Of a stretch of 64,000 nt of DNA, positions 57,281-64,000 are shown one piece after another. This DNA is from Nocardia colli (GTDB lineage Bacteria > Actinomycetota > Actinomycetes > Mycobacteriales > Mycobacteriaceae), in NCBI RefSeq assembly GCF_008704205.1, contig NZ_VXLC01000032.1:29185-93184 (forward strand), in the 5' to 3' direction. The first letter of the stretch is position 1. Each line of letters opens with the position of its first letter. The position numbers were made by a program, and so were the translations under genes. The notes beneath the pieces are model-generated. The model was not told where the DNA came from. It ran no database searches and was given only the letters and a program-made list of their open reading frames with translations.

Positions 57281-58273
57281 ATGGGGTCGGGAGTTAAGCG
57301 TGGCGCACGCATTCCAGCTGTCATCCGCCGCAGAATGATGATTCCGGTACGTGCGATGGATTTCGAGGTCCGCGGTTTCAGATCCACCGATCCCGATCTG
57401 AGAGCCCGGCTGGAAGGCGTTTGCTCGAGCCTATTGGCGGGCTATAACCCGGTGATGCGGTACGGCGTTCCCGAGCCGCTCGAGGAGATCGAAAAACTCG
57501 ACCCGGATATGCGGGGCTTCGCCTACGAAGGCGCGGCCATCGCCTGCGCCATGCTGGACGTGCTGACCCTTTCGCGCGGGCGCAACGTCCCCACCTTGCT
57601 GTCGAGTCCAACCGCACAGCATTACCCACAGCTCACCGCCATCGGTATCGGCCTCGGATTGGCCCAGCTGCGGAAATCCGGGTGGGGTGGTCTGGGCGAA
57701 GTCGACGGGTTGGATCCACTGGTGCGTTGGATGGCCGTCGACGGTCGCGGTTTCTGGGGCAGCTTCTTCCACACCACCAAATATCTGGCGACCAAGCGGA
57801 CCGCACATCCGGTGCAGAGTCTCGCCGAGCAAGTGATGGACCAGGGTGTCGGGCGAAGCCTGTGGTTTGTCGAATGCGCGGATGTGCCGGCGCTCGGTAG
57901 GCGAGTCTCGACCTTCCATCCCTCGCGGCACGCGGACCTGTGGGCGGGAATCGGGCTTGCCGCCTGTTATGCCGGCGGCGCGGATGACGCCGGACTGGCC
58001 CAGATCATCGAGCTCAGCGGCGAGCACCGGGCCCAACTCGCGATCGGTGCCGCCACGCCGTCACGGGCCAGGGTCCTCAGCGGCAGCATTCCCGTCTTCG
58101 CGGAGCAGGCAACCAAGGCGTTCACCGGCGTGGACGTGAAAACCGCCGCGGGCTGGGAGACCGATGCGATTCGTGAGGTCGGACCGCACGCCGACACTGT
58201 CGCCGACTACCTGCGGATGCGCGAGCTGGTGCGCCGGAGCTGGTTGATCTCGACGGGCGGTGCCGTCTCGTGA
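57281..58273 (+). CDS. DUF1702 family protein (UnbL-like, enediyne-associated)
   Basis: 330-residue protein of the DUF1702 family. Recognisable: GFAYEGAAIACAMLDVLTLS, YPQLTAIGIGLGLAQLRKSG, MAVDGRGFWGSFFHTTKYLA, HADLWAGIGLAACYAGGA and LAEQVMDQGVGRSLWFVECA. Homologues are the UnbL/E3 proteins of enediyne warhead cassettes, biochemical role unknown. The ATG follows AGGGAAAGGG by 6 nt. It overlaps the UnbV-like gene (GTGA), and that gene overlaps a UnbU-like gene, reproducing the unbL-unbV-unbU set seen in enediyne clusters. Confidence 0.87.
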   Translation: MGSGVKRGARIPAVIRRRMMIPVRAMDFEVRGFRSTDPDLRARLEGVCSSLLAGYNPVMRYGVPEPLEEIEKLDPDMRGFAYEGAAIACAMLDVLTLSRGRNVPTLLSSPTAQHYPQLTAIGIGLGLAQLRKSGWGGLGEVDGLDPLVRWMAVDGRGFWGSFFHTTKYLATKRTAHPVQSLAEQVMDQGVGRSLWFVECADVPALGRRVSTFHPSRHADLWAGIGLAACYAGGADDAGLAQIIELSGEHRAQLAIGAATPSRARVLSGSIPVFAEQATKAFTGVDVKTAAGWETDAIREVGPHADTVADYLRMRELVRRSWLISTGGAVS

Positions 58274-60186
58274 AGCGTCGTCTGCGCCGCTGTCTGCCGG
58301 GCGCGCTCGGGCTGGTCATCGTGCTGATCCTCGGCGTGCTCATGCTGCCGGCGGGCCCCAGCCAGGCCGAGATCGACCGGCTTGCCGCGCGATTCCACTT
58401 CGACAGTTCGCCGCTGTCGACCGAACAATGGTCCGGCACCCCGCTCCGAAAGGTCATGCCCCACCTGGAACGGGTGAGCGCATGGATATCGGCGATCGGC
58501 TCGGGCGTTTCGCTCTACGACATCGACGGCGACGGACTGCCCAACGACATCTGCTTGGTCGATTCCCGATTCAACAGCGCGACAGTCGAACCCGCACCGG
58601 GGACTGGCGATCGCTACCCGAAAATGACCCTCGCCCCGGCCGGGCTCCCATACTCCGCAGACACGACGGCCCCGATCAGCTGTGCGGCAGGCGACGTGAA
58701 CGAGGACGGGCTCACCGACCTCATCGTGTCCTACTACGGCCGGTCGCCGGTACTGTTCCTGCGCCAGCCGGGTGTCGCGCTCGGTTCGCCCGATGCCTTC
58801 GTCGCTCGTGACCTGGTCTCGCCGCCACAGATTTGGAACACCGATGCGGTCAACATCGCCGACCTGGACGGTGACGGACACGCCGACATCTTGGTCGGCA
58901 ACTTCTTTCCCGACGGCGCACCACTGTTGGACACGACACGTAAGGACGATCCCGGCATCTACATGAACGACGGGTTCTCCCACGCCACCAACGGCGGCCA
59001 CAAACACGTCTTCCTCTGGCAGGGCGCGACCGGCGGAAACGATCCGACCGTCACTTTCCACGAGATCGAGAATGTGTTCTCCGACGAGGTCTCGGGTGGC
59101 TGGACGTTCGCCGCCGGCACCCAGGATCTGAACGGGGACGGCTTGCCAGAAGTGTATTTCGCCAACGATTTCGGCAAAGACAATCTCCTGGTCAACCACT
59201 CCACGCCGGGACATCTGCGGTTCGACCTGGTCCGAGGTCGACGGACGTTCACCACGCCGAAATCCAAGGTCCTCGGCATGGATTCGTTCAAGGGAATGGG
59301 CGTCGACTTCGCCGATCTGAACGGCGATGGCTGGCCCGACATCATCGTCAGCAACATCACCTCGAATTACGCGTTCCACGAGAGCAACGAGGCCTACCTG
59401 AGCACCGGCGACATCGATGAACTGAGCCGCGGCGTCGCGCCGTATACCGATGGCAGCGAACAACTCGGCCTGTCCCAGTCCGGTTGGGGCTGGGACATCA
59501 AAGCCGGCGACTTCGACAACAGCGGCCAACCGGAGATCGTGCAGGCCGTCGGGTTCGTCCGCGGCGAGACAAACCGTTGGCCGCAGCTACAGGAATTCAC
59601 CCTCGCGACCGATCCGCTGCTGCGAAACCCGGCATTCTGGCCGGAATTCGGGCCGGGTGCGGACTTGTCCGGCCACGAACAGAACGCGTTCTTCGTGCGC
59701 GCCGGAGACGGACGATTCGTCAACATCAACTCCGAACTGAATCTGCCCCAGCCCGGAATCAGCCATGGCTTGGCCCTCGGCGACGTAGACCACGATGGCA
59801 GGCTGGATTTCGCCGTGGCCAACCAGTGGGCCCCGTCCTATCTCATGCACAACACCGCACCGCATGTCGGGCAATACCTCGGCTTGCAGCTGCGGATGCC
59901 CGCGACCAACGGCCCGGGCACGGTACCCGCTATCGGCGCGTCCATCCGGGTGACCAGGCCCGACGGGAAGTCGCTGGTGAGCCAGGTGTATCCGGCCGGC
60001 GGCCATCACAGCGTGTCGGCGCCGGAGTCGATGTTCGGCCTCGGCGACAGCGCCGCGCCGGTCGTCGCGGAGATCCGCTGGCGCGACACCACGGGCACCC
60101 GGCACACCAGCGCCACAACCCTTGCTCCCGGCTGGCACACCTTGCTGCTGACCCCCGACGGACAGGCCACGGAGGCCGAAAAATGA
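58270..60186 (+). CDS. ASPIC/UnbV-domain FG-GAP repeat protein (CRTAC1 family)
   Basis: 638-residue exported or membrane-anchored protein. One N-terminal hydrophobic segment (GALGLVIVLILGVLMLPAG) precedes a beta-propeller built from FG-GAP/VCBS repeats with calcium-loop motifs DIDGDGLPND, DVNEDGLTDL, DLDGDGHADI, DLNGDGLPEV, DLNGDGWPDI and DVDHDGRLDF. The C-terminal ASPIC/UnbV domain contains IGASIRVTRPDGKSLVSQVY, PAGGHHSVSAPESMFGLG and VVAEIRWRDTTG. This is the UnbV/E4 component of enediyne cassettes. It overlaps both neighbours by 4 nt, so the three proteins are made in concert. Confidence 0.92.
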   Translation: MKRRLRRCLPGALGLVIVLILGVLMLPAGPSQAEIDRLAARFHFDSSPLSTEQWSGTPLRKVMPHLERVSAWISAIGSGVSLYDIDGDGLPNDICLVDSRFNSATVEPAPGTGDRYPKMTLAPAGLPYSADTTAPISCAAGDVNEDGLTDLIVSYYGRSPVLFLRQPGVALGSPDAFVARDLVSPPQIWNTDAVNIADLDGDGHADILVGNFFPDGAPLLDTTRKDDPGIYMNDGFSHATNGGHKHVFLWQGATGGNDPTVTFHEIENVFSDEVSGGWTFAAGTQDLNGDGLPEVYFANDFGKDNLLVNHSTPGHLRFDLVRGRRTFTTPKSKVLGMDSFKGMGVDFADLNGDGWPDIIVSNITSNYAFHESNEAYLSTGDIDELSRGVAPYTDGSEQLGLSQSGWGWDIKAGDFDNSGQPEIVQAVGFVRGETNRWPQLQEFTLATDPLLRNPAFWPEFGPGADLSGHEQNAFFVRAGDGRFVNINSELNLPQPGISHGLALGDVDHDGRLDFAVANQWAPSYLMHNTAPHVGQYLGLQLRMPATNGPGTVPAIGASIRVTRPDGKSLVSQVYPAGGHHSVSAPESMFGLGDSAAPVVAEIRWRDTTGTRHTSATTLAPGWHTLLLTPDGQATEAEK

Positions 60187-61187
60187 GTCAGAAAGAAGCC
60201 GATCTGGTCGCCGCACAGCCGACCGAGCCGACCACGCGTCCGTCGACACGGCACAAGTTCCGAACTCGGGACAAGCGGATCCTCGCGCTACGTCAGTTCG
60301 CGATTTCGATCACGATCCTGACCGTGGTCGGCCAATGGTTCCTCGGCTTCGAGCAGGCGTGGGCCGCCCCGGTCGCTGGCGTGCTCACCGGATATGTCGT
60401 CGAACTGCTGATGGAATCTGTCGAAGCCTGGTCGCGCGGCCGGCGCCCGTATTACGCCGGGGGCGCGCTCGCGATGGTGGACTTCCTGCTCCCCGCCCAT
60501 ATCAGCGGATTGGCCTGTGCACTACTGATCTACGGCAACTCTCGGGTGTTGCCCACCGTTTTCACCGTGGCGGTGGCCATTGTCTCCAAATATGTCATCA
60601 GGGTGCGCATCGACGGGCGGCCGCGCCATATTCTCAACCCGTCCAACTTCGGTATCGGATTGACTCTGCTTGCTTTCCCCTCGGTCGGGATGCTGCAGCC
60701 CTACATGTTCGTCGAAACCCTGAGCGCCTCGGTGAGCTGGATCGTGCCGGTCGTCCTTCTCACTCTCGGCACCATGCTCAACGCGAGACTCACTGGTCGA
60801 ATACCGATGATCCTGGCGTGGCTGGCGGGCTTCGTCCTGCAAGCCCTGGTCCGCGCCGTTCTGCAATCCCACACGGCTTTCCTCGGCGAGATCGTCACGA
60901 TGGCCGGGGCGACCTTCATCCTCTACACGAACTACATGATCACTGATCCCGGCACCACGCCGCACAGTCGCCGTGGGCAGATCTATTTCGGATTGTCCCT
61001 CGCGGCAACGTATGGCGTATTCATGGCGTTGCACATCGTGTTCGCGTTCTTCTGGGCGCTGACCGTGGTCGGCCTGGTCCGCCTGGTCTGGTACTCGGGG
61101 CGCAATCATCTACCCACTGTGGCGGCGCTGTTCAGGACCCGACGGATGACTGCCGGAGCGGATTCGGCAGTCGCGGCTGCCAGTTGA
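60183..61187 (+). CDS. UnbU-type membrane protein (RnfD-like fold)
   Basis: 334-residue integral-membrane protein with about nine hydrophobic spans. The region RPRHILNPSNFGIGLTLLAF resembles the flavin-attachment neighbourhood of RnfD/NqrB subunits, and FILYTNYMITDPGTTPHSRR matches their conserved TDPxTTP motif. Enediyne UnbU/E5 proteins belong to this group; a role in membrane electron transfer or transport is inferred from the fold. Third gene of the unb-like trio; it ends 29 nt before a convergent MFS gene. Confidence 0.9.
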   Translation: MSQKEADLVAAQPTEPTTRPSTRHKFRTRDKRILALRQFAISITILTVVGQWFLGFEQAWAAPVAGVLTGYVVELLMESVEAWSRGRRPYYAGGALAMVDFLLPAHISGLACALLIYGNSRVLPTVFTVAVAIVSKYVIRVRIDGRPRHILNPSNFGIGLTLLAFPSVGMLQPYMFVETLSASVSWIVPVVLLTLGTMLNARLTGRIPMILAWLAGFVLQALVRAVLQSHTAFLGEIVTMAGATFILYTNYMITDPGTTPHSRRGQIYFGLSLAATYGVFMALHIVFAFFWALTVVGLVRLVWYSGRNHLPTVAALFRTRRMTAGADSAVAAAS

Positions 61188-61216
61188 AGGCCGGCGCCGA
61201 CTATACGGTTCAGCGG

Positions 61217-62884
61217 CTAACGCGATGTGCCGCGCTCGAACTGGGCGGCGGTGATCTGTTCCAAAGATCGGTGACGCGTCTCCGGCCCGAATATGGTCAG
61301 CGCGAGAAAAGCCAGCGCCATCGGGACAACGCCGATGGCCGCACTCAATCGGATCGACGGCGCCGCTATCGCGGTGACCGCGGCCGCGAGGATGAGCACT
61401 CCGCCCGCCTTCGTCGCTCCGGCGGACAGGCCGCTGCTACGGGCTCGGATCACTGTCGGATAGAGTTCGGCCGTGTATGCGGCAAGTAGTGCGTTCAGCA
61501 GGCTGATACCCCAGATCGGAATCACCAGCAGCGTATACATCAACGCGTGATTATCGGCGACCCGGTCGCCCAGAGCTACGAATACCGATAACGAGATGGC
61601 CATCATCGCGGTAACGGCCAAGATGGTCTTCTTACTGCTCCAGAACCCGTACAGGAGCGCGAGCGGTATGCTCAACGGAAACCCGAGGGTGGCGGAGTTC
61701 CGGAGAATTGTGCTCGCATCGACCGCGGAGAATCCGATCCGCTGGAGATTCGATGGCATCCATTGCTGGAATCCGTATTGCGTGGTACCGATGCTGAGCG
61801 CAAGTAGTATCACGGCAGTCGAAAGTCCGATGAGTGGTCTGCTGAAAAACAATCGGAACCCGCTGTCCGGATCATGAGCGTCCCGGTATCCGGGATGAGA
61901 TTCCACGATGGCGGCACCGTATCGGCGCATCACTGCGGTCGCCTCGTCGATGCGTCCGCGCATCAACAGGAATCGCGGCGATTCCGGTATCCACCGGTTG
62001 AGTACAAGGAGCAACAGGCCGGTGGGGAAGCCGATCAGCCACAGCATCCGCCACCCGAATCGATCCGGCGCCGCCCACGTCGCGGCCAGCCAGCTGACCA
62101 GGATGTAGGCACCCGCGATATCACTGCCGATGAGAACCATCATCCAGCCTCGATGCCTGCGCGGAACGGTTTCCGACAGCAGCGCGAAGGTAATCGGCAG
62201 CATGCCGCCGACGCCGAGTCCCATGGTGAAACACATGACCAGGTTCAGCCAATACGCCGGCATGGCACCGCACGTCGAGGTGGCGACGAAGACGACGGCG
62301 GCGAGCAGGATCGATGCCCGCCGGCCGACACGATCGCCCAACCAGCCCCAGATCAGCGAGCCGATCATGGTGCCGACGATCCCGGACAGTGGATACAACG
62401 CGATAGGCAGGGCCTGGGCATGTGGATGCAATGCGCTCTCGAGTCCGTATTCGGCAGCTGCGCCCGGAGCGGTGAACGCCAGTGCGACCGGCTTCATCAC
62501 ATCGATCGTCACCGCCGCCGCGAGAACGAATAAAAGCGCGATATGCGCCGGCCGGATAGGGGCGTCGTCGAGTGGCGTCACATCGACAGGCTCGGCCTGG
62601 CCGTTCGCGTAACGCTCTGCCGGAAACAGTCCATAGGCCGTGATTCCGACACCGACATAGGTCAATGCCATGCTGAGGATCATTCCTGTTGTTATCGGCA
62701 TACCGGCGAGGTGGTAATGCATCGACCGGGCCTCGAAGAACATCGGCATCTGAAGCAGTGTGCCGATCGTCGTAGCCAGGAGGCCGAATCCGAAGGCGAT
62801 CGGATGCCCGTACGAAACTCCCGTGCGGTGATGGCGGGCTGTGCTCGATTGCGACGACGGTGCAGGAGTGTGCGGAAAGCTCAT
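61217..62884 (-). CDS. MFS transporter with N-terminal two-span extension
   Basis: 555-residue major facilitator. Residues about 25-100 form an extra hydrophobic pair (YGHPIAFGFGLLATTIGTLL, GMILSMALTYVGVGITAYGL) before the 12-span core. Core motifs: IGSLIWGWLGDRVGRRASIL, PRRHRGWMMVLIGSDIAGAY, PESPRFLLMRGRIDEATAVM and ELYPTVIRARSSGLSAG, the sugar/metabolite-porter signatures. The two-span unit is known in some actinobacterial MFS proteins. It converges on the unb-like trio; whether it exports that pathway's product is unknown. Confidence 0.87.
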   Translation of the reverse strand: MSFPHTPAPSSQSSTARHHRTGVSYGHPIAFGFGLLATTIGTLLQMPMFFEARSMHYHLAGMPITTGMILSMALTYVGVGITAYGLFPAERYANGQAEPVDVTPLDDAPIRPAHIALLFVLAAAVTIDVMKPVALAFTAPGAAAEYGLESALHPHAQALPIALYPLSGIVGTMIGSLIWGWLGDRVGRRASILLAAVVFVATSTCGAMPAYWLNLVMCFTMGLGVGGMLPITFALLSETVPRRHRGWMMVLIGSDIAGAYILVSWLAATWAAPDRFGWRMLWLIGFPTGLLLLVLNRWIPESPRFLLMRGRIDEATAVMRRYGAAIVESHPGYRDAHDPDSGFRLFFSRPLIGLSTAVILLALSIGTTQYGFQQWMPSNLQRIGFSAVDASTILRNSATLGFPLSIPLALLYGFWSSKKTILAVTAMMAISLSVFVALGDRVADNHALMYTLLVIPIWGISLLNALLAAYTAELYPTVIRARSSGLSAGATKAGGVLILAAAVTAIAAPSIRLSAAIGVVPMALAFLALTIFGPETRHRSLEQITAAQFERGTSR

Positions 62885-63811
62885 TTTTGTGCTGCGTTCA
62901 GGTCGAATGGTGTGACTTGAAGCCGTGCATTCGCCGGCGCGATGGGCCACGTTGGCCGAATTCTACGTCTTCGTTTGGCCGCGGCTCAGAATGGGATTCC
63001 CACCGATGGATACGGCGTGTGCCTTGTCCCCAAGGGCGCATGAGTGCTGCCCTGGTAGTCGGCGTCGAGGCTCAATGCGGTGACCCGGCAGTATGTCAAG
63101 AAGGGTTTCTTTTGCTGGAAGGCAGTCTTTTACGTCGATACCATTGAGGTCGTTCCGTTTAGCTGCGCGGAACATGCTGAGACCACGGAAGGATCGGCAT
63201 TGTCGCATTCCCCCTAGCGCGCCGATTTGGTCGTCAGCAGCCGAGACTCGGATCTGCGTTCACCCCGTCCGGGTCTCGTGCTGATGGCCTGTGAATTAAC
63301 CTCAAAGGTATACGAATCGTACGCTGGGTTGCGTTTACTGGAGCATTATGGGCATGTCGGGAGTCTGGTAAGCCTTGGTCTTAGGCGGTTCCTCGAACGG
63401 AATCCCTATTCCCATCACTGGCAATAGGTTTGTGCTGTAGGACGCTTCGAGCGTGGATACTTATCGACGGGCGACACCGTTTGTCCTTCTTCGGTGTCGC
63501 CCTGTGCGGGCCGCGCAGATCTTCGCCCCCGATTCCACGGTGAAGGTCTGCGCTGGTCCCGTCGTTGGCATAACCCGCAGGGCTGCTGGCAGCCCACGAC
63601 GACTTCGTATGCTTTGTCGCACTGGCCCTTTGCGACCGCGACGGCGCGAAATCGCCGGGACGCGACCCTGCCGGACGTGTCGCCCAGCGATGGCGCCGCT
63701 AGCTCGTTGGATGCGCCGGTCGCCTTGGCAGGCGTACCGGTCGGCGGCCGCGCAGAGATTCCGGATATCGCGGTGGAACATCTGCGTCGGCTCGACTCGA
63801 AGGGAGCGACG
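62885..63811. other. 927 nt without a recognisable gene
   Basis: Between the MFS start and the last methyltransferase. Open frames here lack homology I can read. Roughly 63280-63440 is visibly less GC rich than the rest of the window. A hairpin lies at 63469-63502. From about 63600 an in-frame stretch runs into the methyltransferase start (for example VGGRAEIPDIAVEHLRRL), possibly the tail of a lost gene. Promoters of both flanking genes should lie here. Confidence 0.5.
63469..63502. terminator. Hairpin in gene-free region
   Basis: GGGCGACACCG and CGGTGTCGCCC (11 bp, perfect) flank a 12-nt loop. It has terminator-like geometry but no gene is clearly upstream, so it might be the leftover terminator of a lost gene. 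Confidence 0.5.
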
Positions 63812-64000
63812 ATGCGGACCGAAGACGACAGCTGGGACATCGTGAGCAGCGTGGGCGCGACCGCCCTCGGCGTCGCGGCGCTGCGCGCGGGCGAAAGCCG
63901 GCGGGCCGACGCGTTGTTCCACGATCCGTACGCCGAGTTGATGGTGAGCGCGGTCGGTTCGGCCGCGTGGACGCGGCTGAGTCAGAGCGATATCGGCGAG
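63812..64000 (+). CDS. TIGR00027-type SAM methyltransferase, 3' end outside window
   Basis: First 63 codons of a second methyltransferase of the same family as the gene at 4935: MRTEDDSWDIVSSVGATALG, VAALRAGESRRADALFHDPY and AELMVSAVGSAAW, the standard N-terminus of mycobacterial and nocardial members. AGGGAG lies 6 nt before the ATG. The SAM-binding motifs lie beyond the window edge, so only family membership is supported. Confidence 0.85.
   Translation, partial: MRTEDDSWDIVSSVGATALGVAALRAGESRRADALFHDPYAELMVSAVGSAAWTRLSQSDIGE

Noticed and set aside
57281..61187. Calling the region an enediyne biosynthetic cluster
   Set aside because: Only the unb-like trio is present; no PKSE, thioesterase or warhead tailoring genes occur in the window.
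1..64000. tRNA, rRNA, CRISPR array, intact insertion sequence or phage attachment site
   Set aside because: Looked for cloverleaf-like segments, regularly spaced repeats, transposase motifs and integrase genes by eye; none found.

Overview
The window is high-GC, densely packed actinobacterial DNA. Frequent GTG starts, ATGA/GTGA stop-start overlaps, an Lsr2 nucleoid protein, two methyltransferases of the mycobacterial/nocardial TIGR00027 type, many P450s, TetR regulators and acyl-CoA enzymes point to a Nocardia-like member of the Mycobacteriales. That assignment is inferred from gene content; no rRNA or other taxonomic marker is present. No tRNA, rRNA, CRISPR array or intact insertion sequence was seen.

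Layout. 1-4.8 kb: the end of an SDR, an aldehyde dehydrogenase, a P-loop kinase, a secreted alpha-amylase and a small Excalibur-like secreted protein. 4.9-12.4 kb (+): a tightly coupled specialised-metabolism operon with methyltransferase, class I terpene synthase, P450, FAD oxidoreductase, acyl-CoA synthetase and acyl-CoA dehydrogenase. 12.4-17.6 kb (-): converging on it with a 41-nt gap, a lipid cassette with fatty acyl-AMP ligase, SCD-type desaturase, free-standing ACP, FADS-type desaturase and P450. This is the gene logic of carrier-bound fatty-acyl desaturation or acetylenation.

17.6-23.5 kb is a decay zone: an ECF41 sigma-factor remnant, a second copy of its 3' tail, and broken GNAT, haloalkane dehalogenase-like, SnoaL-like and DUF6881-like genes. 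Inside it, between the two sigma-tail copies, is an apparently intact unit: a 31-codon small ORF with a strong ribosome binding site, an 11-bp hairpin, and a prolyl oligopeptidase. This is a candidate minimal peptide-processing system.

23.5-28.5 kb: an alpha/beta hydrolase, a MerR regulator coupled to an Ogt-AlkA DNA-repair fusion, an LLM flavin enzyme and a membrane/TPR-like protein. 28.6-35 kb: a TetR repressor with a perfect operator, divergent from a catabolic operon (CaiB-type CoA transferase, CitE-like lyase, cyclase-family hydrolase, MmgE/PrpD protein, MFS transporter). 35-45.8 kb: a second MFS transporter, a Tat-exported GH47 mannosidase, a GyrB-like ATPase fragment, a MarR-MFS-YceI operon whose MFS and YceI proteins carry carboxypeptidase-regulatory-like domains, and a TetR/peroxiredoxin/enoyl-CoA hydratase group sharing four copies of one operator.

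46-53.5 kb: a sugar ABC importer without ATPase, an MFS exporter, a glycosyltransferase and a P450. 53.7-57 kb: a frameshifted FAD monooxygenase, Lsr2, a methyltransferase and a TetR regulator. 57.3-61.2 kb: three overlapping genes (DUF1702, ASPIC/UnbV repeat protein, UnbU-type membrane protein) matching the unbL-unbV-unbU trio of enediyne clusters, but with no enediyne PKS in view. The window closes with an MFS transporter, about 0.9 kb without a recognisable gene, and the start of a second TIGR00027 methyltransferase. A 12-bp palindrome, GGGACCGGTCCC, recurs at four non-coding places.
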